Below are positions 16,448 through 25,217 of a DNA stretch of 64,000 nucleotides, in pieces. Below the pieces are notes generated by a model, which saw only the letters and a list, made by a program, of their open reading frames with translations, had not been told where the DNA came from and made no database searches. The stretch is from Chloroflexota bacterium (GTDB lineage: Bacteria; Chloroflexota; Anaerolineae; Aggregatilineales; Phototrophicaceae). Numbering within the stretch: position 1 is the first letter of the stretch; each line of letters opens with the position of its first letter. Position numbers and translations under genes: made by a program. The stretch lies in the NCBI GenBank assembly GCA_011523545.1, contig WTGN01000071.1, positions 1 through 64,000 of the forward strand, written 5' to 3'.

Positions 16448-18958
16448 TCACGTTCGCAGTTTGTATACGCCGGGCACTTGGTAGAATTTGCCCGCGCTCA
16501 GCCCGTCAATTGCCAAGTCCAGAAGTTGCTCGGCCTGCGGATCCCAGACGCCGACTGAAAATATATAAGGTTGGCCTTCGCGCTTCAGGGGCGCTTCATC
16601 GTCCAGGCGCAAAATACGCCGGTCTTTGACGTATTCGTCGGTCTCCCAAAAGGTCGTCGCATAATCGCCATGCCGATGCGGGGCCGCGCGCAGTTGCCAT
16701 GTCTGCGCGGTCTGCTTGGTATCGGCGTTCTGAAAGCGGATGACGAATTCCAGTCGCCGATCCAGCGGTTCCAGGGCGCGCCAGGTCAGCTCCAGCGTGA
16801 TCGGCGTATCGAGAAAAATCGTTGACGGAAAGGCGCCCAGCGTGTATAGCTGCAGCTCTTCATCAAATGTGATGACGGCCGGGCTTTCCCGCTCTTCCAG
16901 GTAGCGTCCCGGCAATTCGCGACGTCCCCTGATGTCGCCGGATTGGTACAACTCATAACTGATTGTGCCATCAAAATGCTCGCGTACGGGCAGGAAAAGG
17001 TCAGCCCGGCCCAGCGCCGCGATCAGCTGAATCTCGCGCGGATCCAGCCCGGCGTCCGAATACGCTTCGCGCGCCTTCGCCCCGTAGATGAAATGCGTCG
17101 CGCCCAGTTTTTCATAGGCATCCAGGCGCGTAACCGGCTGGTCGATCATGTGCAGGCGTGGGAAGAAGAATGGCAGGCGCTCTTCGCCCGGCGCCAGCAA
17201 GACGGCTTCCCGCCCCGTGTCACGCGCGTAGTCACTCAAGCCGAAAACCATCTCCATCAGCGACGGATTGAAGACCTGGTACTTCCGGATGTCGCTGTCC
17301 AGGCTCTCGTCAAGGAGCGGCAGGGATGACCAGCGCATGTCGAGCGTGGCGGCGGCGACGCCCGGCAGGCACAGGCAGACAAGCGCCAGATAATACGCGC
17401 GCCTTAGAGCGCCGCTCCAGCGCCTCATGCTGGCCGGATCCAGGATTAGCGACAGGGCGATCGCCGAGGGCAGGCAGAGCAAAGGCAGCACGGCGAAGCC
17501 CAGTCGGTAGTGATAGCTGTAGGAAAAGAAGAAAGTGACGAAGTATGGCAGCGCAAACAGCAGCGCCCAACCGCCCGCGCGCAGCAACCGCGCCTCTTGT
17601 GGATTCAGCGCCGCTTTGTCACGCCTGCGCAGGCTGAACCCAATCACAGCCAGCCCAGCGAGGATCAGCGCCGAATCCTCGGCAGTGATGTAACTTGCGG
17701 GCGGATCGACGCGCTGCGGGGCAAGCCGGGAGCTGGAAGCCAGCGCGCCCGCCAGCAGCAGCGCGATGCCGACCGCGCAAATCAAGCGCGACTGCGCCCT
17801 CAATTGAAAACGCATTATCAGCACAATGACAGCAAGAATGAGCGCCAGGAGCAAAGGCGCCAAATAATCGCCGCTGCGCAGGGCCCGCGTCAGCCAGATG
17901 GCCTTGGGAAATGTGATCGCCTCGTGACCAAGCGCTATATTGCGCAGATACCATGGCGCGCCCAACGGCAGGCAAGCGACGAAGGTCCAGCAGGCCGTAA
18001 CCAGCCGTGGCCGCCAACGCCGCAAATCAAAGCGCTTGTAGATCAAGTCGATGGCGAGCAGCAATAAGATGCCCCAAATGAAGGCGCCCGCGGTGGGCTT
18101 GGTGAACATCGCGAGGCCCAACAGGGCGCCGGCCAGGAGCGCCTCATGGCGTCGCTCCGATGGGCCGCCCTCACAGTTCCAGGCGCGCAGAAAGAACAGA
18201 GCCGCCAGCGTGAAACTGAAGGTCAGCGGAATCTCAAGATCGCCAATTGGCGCCCATTGCCCGACGTAGGGATGCAGGCTCCAGAGCGCCGCGGTGAATA
18301 GGCCGACCCGGCGGTTCGCCAACCTGTTTCCAAGCAGATAAGCGGCCAGGATGCTGCCGATATGCAGCATCGGAATGACCATGCGCGCCGCGTGATCGTT
18401 AATGCCGCCGACCAGCGTTTGCACATAGGCGAATTGCAGCGACAAAAAGGGCGGGTAATAGTCAATCGCGTTCGGGATGAGGCCTTCGAGAAAATACAGC
18501 CGACCCTGGTAGCCGAAAATCCAAAGCGCGTCATAGGCGGTGAAGGGCCAGAAGGCGGTGTGAATCCAGCGCAGGACGACGGCAACCGCGATCAGCGCAA
18601 TGATTAGCTTTTCGTCAAATGCGAATGGACTTGAAGATGAATTGCCGGCGTCGAAGCGATGCCGTTTGCGCCAGGCCAGCGCAAAGCCGGCGACCGCAAT
18701 GGCGAGGCTGCCGGGAAGAATCCACTCCGGACTAAGCAGCGCTGCGTCCAGCTGCGCGCCGACAAAGCCCAGCAGCAGCATCCAGGCTGTCATCCATGCG
18801 GGACCCAGCGCCAGCGCCAGCGCGCCGATTAAAGCCTTCGAACGCCAGTGCTTGGTGGACAGCAGCGCAAAAGCCCAAGGCAAGCCGACGCCGAGGAACA
18901 TCCACAAGGCTGGCAGCATGCCGGCCAGGGAGGCTTCAATCCAATACAGTGACGCCAT
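16448..18958 (-). CDS. Large polytopic glycosyltransferase (PMT/ArnT-like, GT-C fold) with C-terminal extracytoplasmic domain
   Basis: 836-residue membrane protein. About the first 560 residues contain a dozen or so hydrophobic helices in the GT-C pattern, with an extracytoplasmic loop TAYDALWIFGYQGRLYFLEG that plausibly carries the catalytic acidic residue. A soluble C-terminal region of about 280 residues follows, ending in a beta-sandwich-like segment (LDTPITLELTWRALEPLDRR). Such enzymes transfer sugars from polyprenyl-phosphate donors outside the membrane. The Met at 18958 gives a 23-base overlap with the preceding gene; an upstream in-frame start would overlap by about 70. It forms a pair with the next gene, likely one operon. 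Confidence 0.78.
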   Translation of the reverse strand: MASLYWIEASLAGMLPALWMFLGVGLPWAFALLSTKHWRSKALIGALALALGPAWMTAWMLLLGFVGAQLDAALLSPEWILPGSLAIAVAGFALAWRKRHRFDAGNSSSSPFAFDEKLIIALIAVAVVLRWIHTAFWPFTAYDALWIFGYQGRLYFLEGLIPNAIDYYPPFLSLQFAYVQTLVGGINDHAARMVIPMLHIGSILAAYLLGNRLANRRVGLFTAALWSLHPYVGQWAPIGDLEIPLTFSFTLAALFFLRAWNCEGGPSERRHEALLAGALLGLAMFTKPTAGAFIWGILLLLAIDLIYKRFDLRRWRPRLVTACWTFVACLPLGAPWYLRNIALGHEAITFPKAIWLTRALRSGDYLAPLLLALILAVIVLIMRFQLRAQSRLICAVGIALLLAGALASSSRLAPQRVDPPASYITAEDSALILAGLAVIGFSLRRRDKAALNPQEARLLRAGGWALLFALPYFVTFFFSYSYHYRLGFAVLPLLCLPSAIALSLILDPASMRRWSGALRRAYYLALVCLCLPGVAAATLDMRWSSLPLLDESLDSDIRKYQVFNPSLMEMVFGLSDYARDTGREAVLLAPGEERLPFFFPRLHMIDQPVTRLDAYEKLGATHFIYGAKAREAYSDAGLDPREIQLIAALGRADLFLPVREHFDGTISYELYQSGDIRGRRELPGRYLEERESPAVITFDEELQLYTLGAFPSTIFLDTPITLELTWRALEPLDRRLEFVIRFQNADTKQTAQTWQLRAAPHRHGDYATTFWETDEYVKDRRILRLDDEAPLKREGQPYIFSVGVWDPQAEQLLDLAIDGLSAGKFYQVPGVYKLRT

Positions 18959-20288
18959 CAGTTTCGCGGTAGAAATGAGTCCGTAATTTGGCAGACAGGT
19001 CGACAAGGGCCTGCGCCGCCAACAAGGCCAAGGCCGGCGCCAGCGGCAGGTAATAGCGCGCCCAGGGCAACGGCGTCAGCAGCAGCGTGGCCAGCGCTGT
19101 GCCCAGGATCCAGACGAGCAAAAGATCGCGATGATCCGCCGCGACATTCGTGCTGCGGCTCAGGCTAATCGCGCCATAGGCCGCCAGCCCAAGGTACAGG
19201 AGCCCGGCCAGGCCAGTCCCGCCGATCAGTATGCCCGCCAGTCCAGAACGTTCGTAGGTCTTGATCTGCGCCGAAATGACATCATATCCCGCCCAGCTCT
19301 CCACTTCAAAGTATTGATGTTCCGCCGCAAAAGCATACTGGAAAAGGCCCTGGACACGCTCTCCAAACGAGCCGTATCCGCCGAACAAATCCACCTGAAA
19401 TCTCAGCAGCTCGGCCCGCATCTCGATGATAAGGCCGGGCAATTCCAAAGGCGCCGACCACCAGGCCGGGTTGAGCAGAAGAAACACCAGGGCGGCCACG
19501 AAAAGGAGCAGACAACAGAATAATGCCCGCTGCCTGTACGAGCGCAATGGCCAACTGTCTTTGCCCGTCTTCTTTCGCAGCAGCGCCCAGAAGACGACCG
19601 AGGCGGCCAAAGCGCAGGCAATCACATTCGGATGTTTCGCCGCGACCGCCAAGCCCATGCAGACGCCCAGAAGCGCGATGCCCCACCATTTTCGCTCGCG
19701 CAGCAGCCAGGCGGCCGCCAGCAGAACCAGCATCAATCCCAACAGATGACTGCCTTCCATCATCGCCCGGCGTCCGTTGATCAATACGTTTGGATGGAGC
19801 GCGAACAGCGCGCTCGCCACATAGGCAGTCGGTCGGCTCAGCGTGATGCGTGTGAACTGAAAGAACAGCGCGGCCGCCAGCGCCAACTGGATCGCCGATG
19901 CCAGCCGCGCGGCATTCAAGAGAACGCTGTCGGGTAAAGAACCGGACCGGAGATTAAACTCGTAGTCGCGTCCCCAATGCCATGAGCTGTTGAAATCGTC
20001 GATGCCATAGCCCTGGTTCCAGGCCAGCCAGCCATATATGGTCTTGGAGATCGTGCCGTTCTCGAGGCGAAGTTTCTGCTCATGTGGGCGGGCCGACCAG
20101 GTATGGTCGTACAGTATCTTTGAAAGGTGGCCGTCAACAAAGGTATGGTGAAAGTCTCGGCCCATGAAGATCAGCGTCGATTCATCCCCATGGAAGGGCA
20201 CAAGCGTTGCGCCCGCCAGGATATACAGCGCCAGGAGCGCCAGCCACAGGGCGTCAACCCATCTGGGAATCCGGTCCGGCATCGGCAT
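18936..20288 (-). CDS. Glycosyltransferase of the PMT_2/ArnT-like family
   Basis: 450-residue integral membrane protein with about ten hydrophobic segments. The N-terminal loop FHGDESTLIFMGRDFHHTF has the acidic pair expected of GT-C enzymes after the first helix, and the next loop has a WNQGYGIDDFNSSWHWGRDYE segment. It resembles proteins annotated as dolichyl-phosphate-mannose-protein mannosyltransferases. It is the first gene of a two-gene unit with the larger transferase downstream; both probably glycosylate a cell-surface lipid or protein. Acceptor unknown. Confidence 0.8.
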   Translation of the reverse strand: MPMPDRIPRWVDALWLALLALYILAGATLVPFHGDESTLIFMGRDFHHTFVDGHLSKILYDHTWSARPHEQKLRLENGTISKTIYGWLAWNQGYGIDDFNSSWHWGRDYEFNLRSGSLPDSVLLNAARLASAIQLALAAALFFQFTRITLSRPTAYVASALFALHPNVLINGRRAMMEGSHLLGLMLVLLAAAWLLRERKWWGIALLGVCMGLAVAAKHPNVIACALAASVVFWALLRKKTGKDSWPLRSYRQRALFCCLLLFVAALVFLLLNPAWWSAPLELPGLIIEMRAELLRFQVDLFGGYGSFGERVQGLFQYAFAAEHQYFEVESWAGYDVISAQIKTYERSGLAGILIGGTGLAGLLYLGLAAYGAISLSRSTNVAADHRDLLLVWILGTALATLLLTPLPWARYYLPLAPALALLAAQALVDLSAKLRTHFYRETDGVTVLD

Positions 20289-20330
20289 CCTTAGCTCGTC
20301 ATTTCGCCAGCAACTGATAGCACTCTACCG

Positions 20331-20336
20331 ATTATA
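20331..20336 (-). promoter_or_regulatory. Candidate -10 box of the glycosyltransferase pair
   Basis: On the minus strand the sequence reads TATAAT 43 bases before the ATG at 20288. The -35 (TTTTCC at 17 bases) is weak. Confidence 0.4.
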
Positions 20337-20371
20337 GAATCAGTTTCGAGCCAGGAAAAACGCGGACGGGG

Positions 20372-20878
20372 CTAGTCGTCGGCGGCCGGCGGCTTTATCT
20401 CCACCAGCAGGTCATTCTTGTCCACCGCTTGCCCGGCCTCAGCGTGTATCGCGCGCACAAACCCGTCAATCGGTGATTTCAGCTCGTTCTGCATTTTCAT
20501 CGATTCTAGGATGACCACGGTTTGCCCCTTGGCGACTGCGTCGCCCAAGGACGCGGTCACTTCAACGATGAGCCCGGGCATGGGCGCGCTGACCTCGCCC
20601 GAAGCGACTGTCAAACCCCCGCGCCGCTGCATGAGCAGCATCGCTCGTTCATCCAGGACCTGCGCTTCAAACAGGCGGCCCCGCATCATCACGGCGATCT
20701 TGCCCTCGTCATCATCTATAACCGCTTCGAAGGATTTATTCTTGGTGATCAAGGAGAAGAGGGAACCGCCCAGATTGAGGAAATCCACATCGCGCTCATC
20801 GCCATCTATCAGCACGCGCCCCTCATTGTCGACCTCGATCTCGAAGCGCCGTTCGTTGATGATGGTGACGTATCTCAT
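20372..20878 (-). CDS. Biotinyl carrier protein of an acyl-CoA carboxylase
   Basis: 168-residue biotin carboxyl carrier subunit. The C-terminal biotinyl domain (about residues 90-168) shows the biotinylation motif ESMKM with its Lys, followed by the second-half motif GFVRAIHAEAGQAVDKNDLLVEI. The N-terminal 80 residues form a small beta-rich domain like the linker domain fused to the alpha subunit in other propionyl-CoA carboxylases. The start is the ATG that overlaps the biotin carboxylase stop as ATGA, a strong sign of coupled translation; a longer start at 20908 would intrude 34 bases into that gene. Last gene of a three-gene operon. Confidence 0.92.
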   Translation of the reverse strand: MRYVTIINERRFEIEVDNEGRVLIDGDERDVDFLNLGGSLFSLITKNKSFEAVIDDDEGKIAVMMRGRLFEAQVLDERAMLLMQRRGGLTVASGEVSAPMPGLIVEVTASLGDAVAKGQTVVILESMKMQNELKSPIDGFVRAIHAEAGQAVDKNDLLVEIKPPAADD

Positions 20879-22392
20879 CGGTGCATCCTCTCGAAGCGTC
20901 CCATCCATTTCCAGTTACTGGCGTCGCGCTTGGCCGGCGCCACCACCTGCGATGCCAGTTGGCGCTGACGATGCGCGTAGAGCGTCGCCGCGATCGCCAC
21001 CGTTTCCAAATCGCCCGCCGTCGGATCCTGCTCATATGTATGCATGTTGAACCGGCGCTCAACGAAGGTGGTGTCGAATTGCCCGGCGATGAAACTGATG
21101 CTGTTGAGCAAGTTGATGTGGAAGGGGATGTTGTGCTTCAAGCCCATGATGCGGTATTCAGAGAGCGCGCGCCGCATCCGCAGCATCGCCTCCGAGCGCG
21201 AATCGCCCCAGGTGATCAGCTTCGCGATCAAGCTGTCATAGTAGGGCGTAATTTCAGAGCCGGAATAGACGCCGCCATCGACGCGCACGCCCGGGCCCGT
21301 CGGCAGAATTTGCGTCGTGATCTGACCCGTCGAAGGCATGAAATTGTTGTAGGGGTCTTCAGCGTTGATTCGGCATTCAATCGCCCAGCCTTTGGGTTCC
21401 AAAACACTTTCCCGCGGGCCCATGCGCCGCCCGCGCGCGATGCGAATCTGCTCTTTCGCCAGGTCGACGCCGGTCACCAGCTCGGTCACCGGGTGCTCAA
21501 CCTGCAGCCGCGTATTCATCTCGAGAAAATAGAAATTCTTGCTTTGATCCACCATGCACTCGATTGTGCCAGCGTTGACGTAACCGACTGACTCGGCGGC
21601 GGCGATGGCCATCGCGCCCATCCGCTCACGCAAGGCGCGGTCGACGAAGACGCTCGGCGCTTCCTCCACCAGCTTTTGATGCCGGCGCTGAATGGAGCAT
21701 TCGCGCTCGCCCAAGTGAATCGTGTGCCCGGTTGCGTCGGCTAAAATCTGAAACTCGATATGGCGCGCGCCCAGCAACAGTTTCTCCACATAGACATCAC
21801 CATTGCCGAAGGCGCTCTCCGCTTCCCGCCGCGCTGTCGCCAGCGAACCGGCGAAGTCCTCTTCGCGCTGCACTGGGCGCATGCCGGTGCCGCCGCCGCC
21901 GGCCACCGCCTTGATCAACACCGGGAAGCCGATCTTCCTGGCGGCATGGATCAGTTCGTCATCGGGCATGCCCGCTTCCGTGCCCGGGATCAGCGGCACA
22001 TTGTTGCGCCGAACCGCCGTGCGCGCCGCCTGCTTGTCCCCCATTGTGGCGATGGCGCTCGGCGAGGGGCCGATCCACACCAGGCCCTCGTCCATCACCT
22101 GCTGCGCGAAATCGGCGTTTTCCGCCAGGAATCCATAACCGGGGTGAATGGCGTCCGCGCCCGTCCGCCGCGCCACCTCTATGAGCCTGTCCTTGCGCAG
22201 GTAACTCTCGGCCGGCCGCGGACCGCCGATATGCACCGCTTCGTCGGCATAGCGCACGTGCAGCGCCGTTCGATCGACATCGGAGTAGACCGCAACCGTG
22301 GGAATGCCGAGGTCGCGCGCCGCGCGGATGACGCGCACGGCGATCTCGCCGCGGTTGGCGATCAAGATCTTGTTGAATGGGCCTGTTTGCAA
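20875..22392 (-). CDS. accC: Biotin carboxylase subunit of acyl-CoA (propionyl-CoA type) carboxylase
   Basis: ATP-grasp enzyme of 505 residues that carboxylates biotin. Seen: FNKILIANRGEIAVRVIRAA at the N-terminus, HPGYGFLAENADFA, VLIKAVAGGGGTGMRPV, HLGERECSIQRRHQKLVEEAPS, FYFLEMNTRLQVEHPVTELV with the catalytic Glu and Arg, and WAIECRINAEDPYNNFMPS. The start is a TTG at 22392 because AAAGGAG lies eight bases upstream; an ATG at 22431 is in frame but has no such site and falls in the repeat. The gly-rich loop has GGTGMRPV, slightly unlike the usual GGKGMR. It is followed by the carrier subunit with an ATGA overlap. Confidence 0.93.
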   Translation of the reverse strand: MQTGPFNKILIANRGEIAVRVIRAARDLGIPTVAVYSDVDRTALHVRYADEAVHIGGPRPAESYLRKDRLIEVARRTGADAIHPGYGFLAENADFAQQVMDEGLVWIGPSPSAIATMGDKQAARTAVRRNNVPLIPGTEAGMPDDELIHAARKIGFPVLIKAVAGGGGTGMRPVQREEDFAGSLATARREAESAFGNGDVYVEKLLLGARHIEFQILADATGHTIHLGERECSIQRRHQKLVEEAPSVFVDRALRERMGAMAIAAAESVGYVNAGTIECMVDQSKNFYFLEMNTRLQVEHPVTELVTGVDLAKEQIRIARGRRMGPRESVLEPKGWAIECRINAEDPYNNFMPSTGQITTQILPTGPGVRVDGGVYSGSEITPYYDSLIAKLITWGDSRSEAMLRMRRALSEYRIMGLKHNIPFHINLLNSISFIAGQFDTTFVERRFNMHTYEQDPTAGDLETVAIAATLYAHRQRQLASQVVAPAKRDASNWKWMGRFERMHR

Positions 22393-22400
22393 ATCATCAA

Positions 22401-22407
22401 CTCCTTT
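22401..22407 (-). promoter_or_regulatory. Ribosome binding site deciding a TTG start for accC
   Basis: Minus strand AAAGGAG, eight bases before TTG (22392-22390). The neighbouring ATG in the spacer (TTGATGATTTG) is out of frame with the biotin carboxylase. Confidence 0.7.
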
Positions 22408-22412
22408 CGTAG

Positions 22413-22464
22413 CGCTCCCCTTCCCTAGCAAGCTGGAGAAGGGGCCGGGGGATTGGGTTGAGCG
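22413..22464. repeat. GC-rich palindromic repeat, family 1, copy 2
   Basis: CGCTCCCCTTC and GAGAAGGGGCC form the main stem around CCTAGCAAGCTG; the element ends GGGCCGGGGGATTGGGTT then GAGCG, which pairs with the CGCTC at the start. The tail closely matches the repeat at the left edge of the window. It sits inside the carboxylase operon between the carboxyltransferase and biotin carboxylase genes. Confidence 0.65.
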
Positions 22465-22472
22465 CCCAGACC

Positions 22473-24023
22473 CTAAAGCGGGATATTGCCGTGTTTCTTG
22501 GGCGGATTCTCGTCCCGCTTGTTCTGGAATACCTGCAATGCGTTGATCAAGCGCGGGCGCGTATTGTGCGGCTCGATGACATCATCGATAAAACCACGGC
22601 TGGCGGCGATGTAGGGGTTAGCGAATGTTTCGCGGTATTCCGCCGCCAACTCTTGCTTGCGCGCGGCCGGGTCTTCCGCCTCTTTCAGTTCGCGCCTATA
22701 GATGATCTCGACCGCGCCTTCCGGCCCCATCACCGCGATCTCGGCGGTGGGCCAGGCGATGTTCAGGTCAGCGCGGATATGCTTGCTGTTCATGACGCAG
22801 TAGGCGCCGCCGTAAGACTTGCGCGTGGTCACCGTCAGCTTGGGCACGGTCGCTTCGCAATAGGCGAAGAGCAGCTTCGCCCCGCTCATGATGATGCCGT
22901 TATGCTCCTGGTCGGCGCCGGGCAGATAACCGGGCACATCGACAAAGGTGATCAGCGGCACGTTGAAGGCGTCGCAGGTGCGCACGAAACGCGCCGCCTT
23001 CACGCTCGCCTTGATATCCAGCACACCGGCCAGCACCATCGGCTGATTGGCGACGATGCCCACCGCCGTGCCGCCCAAACGCGCGTAACCAACGACGATA
23101 TTGCCGGCGAATTCCTCATGCACCTCAAAGAAATGGCCGTCATCGACAATCAACTCGATGACATTCTTTATGTCATAAGGCTGATTGGGGTTCTCCGGCA
23201 CGATACTGTCCAGCGCCGATTCCGTGCGCAGCGGGTCATCGGTCGTGGCCAGGGGCGGCGGATCCTCCATGTTGTTTTGCGGCAGGTAACTCAGCAATTC
23301 GCGCGCCATCGTCAAGGCCTGCGTCTCGTCATCGGCGACAAAATGACAGACGCCGCTCTTGCCGCCATGCACCGACGCGCCGCCCAAGCCCTCGAAGGTC
23401 ACATCCTCGTTTAGCACCTGCTTGACAACATCGGGGCCGGTGATGAACATATAACTGCTGTCTTTGACCATGATGATGAAATCGGTCAGCGCCGGGCTGT
23501 AGACCGCGCCGCCGGCGCAAGGTCCCATAATCACGCTGATCTGGGGGATGACGCCGCTGGCCAGCGTGTTCTGCAAGAAGATATCGGCGTAACCGCCCAG
23601 GCTTTCTACGCCCTCCTGGATGCGGGCGCCGCCGCTGTCATTCAAGCCGATGACCGGCGCGCCCACCTTGACCGCCATCTCCATGATCTTGATGATCTTG
23701 GCCGCGTGCGCCTCGCTCAAGCTGCCGCCCATCACCGTGAAATCCTGCGAATAGGCGTAGACCAGCCGCCCGTCAACCGTGCCCCAGCCGGTGACGACGC
23801 TGTCGCTGAGCGGCTTGCTGCGCTCAAGCCCAAATTTATTGTTGTGATGATGCACAAAGGCGTCAACTTCGCGGAAAGTTCCCGGATCGAGCAGAATATC
23901 CAGCCGCTCGCGCGCGGTTTTCTTGCCCTTGTCGTGCTGTCGCTGGATGCGGGCTTCGCCGCCACCCTGCTGGCTTTCACGGCGTTTGGCGCGCAGCTGC
24001 TCAATCTTGGGGCTAGAGGTCAT
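22473..24023 (-). CDS. pccB: Acyl-CoA (propionyl/methylmalonyl-CoA) carboxylase carboxyltransferase subunit
   Basis: 516-residue crotonase-fold carboxyltransferase that moves CO2 from carboxybiotin to an acyl-CoA. Motifs: [48 protein letters not shown], the first oxyanion region [37 protein letters not shown], and the C-terminal domain with [18 protein letters not shown] and [15 protein letters not shown]. The single chain with N and C crotonase halves matches PccB/AccD5-type subunits. First gene of the carboxylase operon; a VOC protein of the methylmalonyl-CoA epimerase type occurs elsewhere in the window, consistent with propionyl-CoA assimilation. Confidence 0.94.
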   Translation of the reverse strand: MTSSPKIEQLRAKRRESQQGGGEARIQRQHDKGKKTARERLDILLDPGTFREVDAFVHHHNNKFGLERSKPLSDSVVTGWGTVDGRLVYAYSQDFTVMGGSLSEAHAAKIIKIMEMAVKVGAPVIGLNDSGGARIQEGVESLGGYADIFLQNTLASGVIPQISVIMGPCAGGAVYSPALTDFIIMVKDSSYMFITGPDVVKQVLNEDVTFEGLGGASVHGGKSGVCHFVADDETQALTMARELLSYLPQNNMEDPPPLATTDDPLRTESALDSIVPENPNQPYDIKNVIELIVDDGHFFEVHEEFAGNIVVGYARLGGTAVGIVANQPMVLAGVLDIKASVKAARFVRTCDAFNVPLITFVDVPGYLPGADQEHNGIIMSGAKLLFAYCEATVPKLTVTTRKSYGGAYCVMNSKHIRADLNIAWPTAEIAVMGPEGAVEIIYRRELKEAEDPAARKQELAAEYRETFANPYIAASRGFIDDVIEPHNTRPRLINALQVFQNKRDENPPKKHGNIPL

Positions 24024-24077
24024 TGGCGAGCTTCCTTCGCTGTCATGCTGTCGTCGGCATCGGCGTCCGCTCCGCTC

Positions 24078-24086
24078 ATTGTAACA
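24078..24086 (-). promoter_or_regulatory. Extended -10 promoter of the carboxylase operon
   Basis: Minus strand TGT-TACAAT, 54 bases before the pccB start, with no clear -35. It matches the extended -10 style seen before secA, dnaE and the acyl-CoA dehydrogenase. Confidence 0.5.
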
Positions 24087-24160
24087 CCATCGCTAGGCGG
24101 ACGGTTCCGGGCGGCGCGAGAAAACAGCGAGCAAGTATAGGCGCTTCCGGTCGGAATATG

Positions 24161-24185
24161 TAGGGGCGAGCCTTGACCCGCCCAC
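24161..24185. repeat. Family 2 palindromic repeat, copy B (degenerate)
   Basis: TAGGGGCGAGCCTTGACCCGCCC: outer GGGCG/CGCCC arms pair, but the inner part is imperfect. It lies directly before copy C in the same orientation. Confidence 0.55.
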
Positions 24186-24202
24186 GCCATACCTCACACA
24201 CT

Positions 24203-24247
24203 CGCCGTCAGCGAAATCTGTAGGGGCGACTCTGTGAGTCGCCCGCA
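24203..24247. repeat. Family 2 palindromic repeat, copy C (left flank of the TIR gene)
   Basis: CGCCGTCAGCGAAATCTG, then TAGG, then the perfect 9-bp hairpin GGGCGACTC-TGT-GAGTCGCCC (24224-24244) and GCA. The whole block recurs in inverted orientation at 25103-25150 on the other side of the TIR gene. Confidence 0.8.
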
Positions 24248-24258
24248 AACTACATGGA

Positions 24259-25065
24259 CTAGGGCGTCACGCCGAAGCGATTGAGCAGCTCGACGATGGC
24301 GCGGTTGTAGCCGCTGGCGGATTCGTCGGTGACGCGAATGGCGTTCGTTTGCTGGATGACGTCTCTTACATCGCCGATTCTCGATACTAGACTCTGATCA
24401 ATCCATTTCGCTGCTAGCTTGACGATATAGGGACTCAGATCGAAATCTTCTTCCTTCCCAAATCCACCATGCCAGAAGGGTATGATCGTCTTCCCGCTAT
24501 CGATAGCCCAACATATCTCCTTCGCTGTCATATCCGATGCGAGGGTCGTACTGCCCAAAAGGATGACAAAGTAGTCGCAGGCCTTGATTCGCTCTTCCAA
24601 GTCAGCGTGCCAGTTTCCGCCTGCTTCAAGTGCCATGTCTACGAATGGGACAAGTCCGAATTCCTTCAGCCGTGCAGAAACCAGCAGAGCTAATGCGCTG
24701 CTTTCGGCTCTTCTGTATGAAACAAACACTTCAGAAGGTGGGACGTCCGTCAACAGGTCGAATGAAGCGCTAGTCAGTAAAGTTCCTGATGAATAGTGGG
24801 TGCGATTGAGCATAGTAGTCTCATAGCGATATGTCTCGCAGTATCCGTGGCCAATAAGCCTTTCTACGTATAGATTAAATTGGTCGATTCCACCGCAGCG
24901 AAAGTGCATATACTCGGATATCGTCTGGGAACGGTGTAATCGCCTAGGCCACAGGCCCTTGTGTACTCCCAGAGCCAGTTCCCTTGCGATCTGCCTAATT
25001 TCCGCTACTGGATCGGTCTGTTTCGCTCCTAGCTTTTCCAGAAACTTTTCCATTTCGCTCGCCAT
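24259..25065 (-). CDS. TIR-domain protein (putative NAD-hydrolysing immune effector)
   Basis: 268 residues. The TIR domain occupies about residues 111-215: EVFVSYRRAES (strand A and BB-loop start), LVPFVDMALEAGGNW, RIKACDYFVILLGSTTLAS, and MTAKEICWAID with E183 at the position of the catalytic Glu of NADase TIRs, then GKTIIPFWHGGF. The N-terminal 110 residues are an unrecognised domain (SEYMHFRCGGIDQFNLYVERL). The start is ATG at 25065 with GGAGG five bases upstream. GC content is visibly lower than in neighbouring genes. The gene stands alone, flanked on both sides by inverted copies of a palindromic repeat. Defence role is inferred from the TIR family. Confidence 0.82.
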   Translation of the reverse strand: MASEMEKFLEKLGAKQTDPVAEIRQIARELALGVHKGLWPRRLHRSQTISEYMHFRCGGIDQFNLYVERLIGHGYCETYRYETTMLNRTHYSSGTLLTSASFDLLTDVPPSEVFVSYRRAESSALALLVSARLKEFGLVPFVDMALEAGGNWHADLEERIKACDYFVILLGSTTLASDMTAKEICWAIDSGKTIIPFWHGGFGKEEDFDLSPYIVKLAAKWIDQSLVSRIGDVRDVIQQTNAIRVTDESASGYNRAIVELLNRFGVTP

Positions 25066-25102
25066 GTATTCCTCCAAACCAAATATGTACGCAGATTCAA
25101 CA

Positions 25103-25150
25103 TGCGGGCGACCTGATAGGTCGCCCCCACAGATTTCGCCGGTGACGGCG
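25103..25150. repeat. Family 2 palindromic repeat, copy D (right flank of the TIR gene, inverted)
   Basis: The perfect 9-bp hairpin GGGCGACCT-GAT-AGGTCGCCC (25106-25126) is followed by CCCACAGATTTCGCC and GGTGACGGCG. Reverse-complemented, the outer part matches copy C across CGCCGTCA and GCGAAATCTG with a three-base insertion. Confidence 0.8.
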
Positions 25151-25179
25151 TTGGGATTTCAGCGCGCCATCAAGCTAAT

Positions 25180-25217
25180 CTCGGTGTCCACAAGAATCTC
25201 GGTGTCCTCGGTGGTTA
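25180..25217. repeat. Dispersed CACCGAG-type repeat, family 3, copy 1
   Basis: On the minus strand it reads AACCACCGAGGACACCGAG followed by ATTCTTGTGGACACCGAG. Related sequence occurs at 34179-34208 (ACCACCGAGTACAGCGAGG, minus strand) and 46093-46133 (ACCACAGAGG and onward). No hairpin; a simple dispersed sequence of unknown origin. Confidence 0.5.

Noticed and set aside
24161..25150. CRISPR-like array
   Set aside because: The repeats are few, palindromic, in opposite orientations and not regularly spaced; no cas genes.
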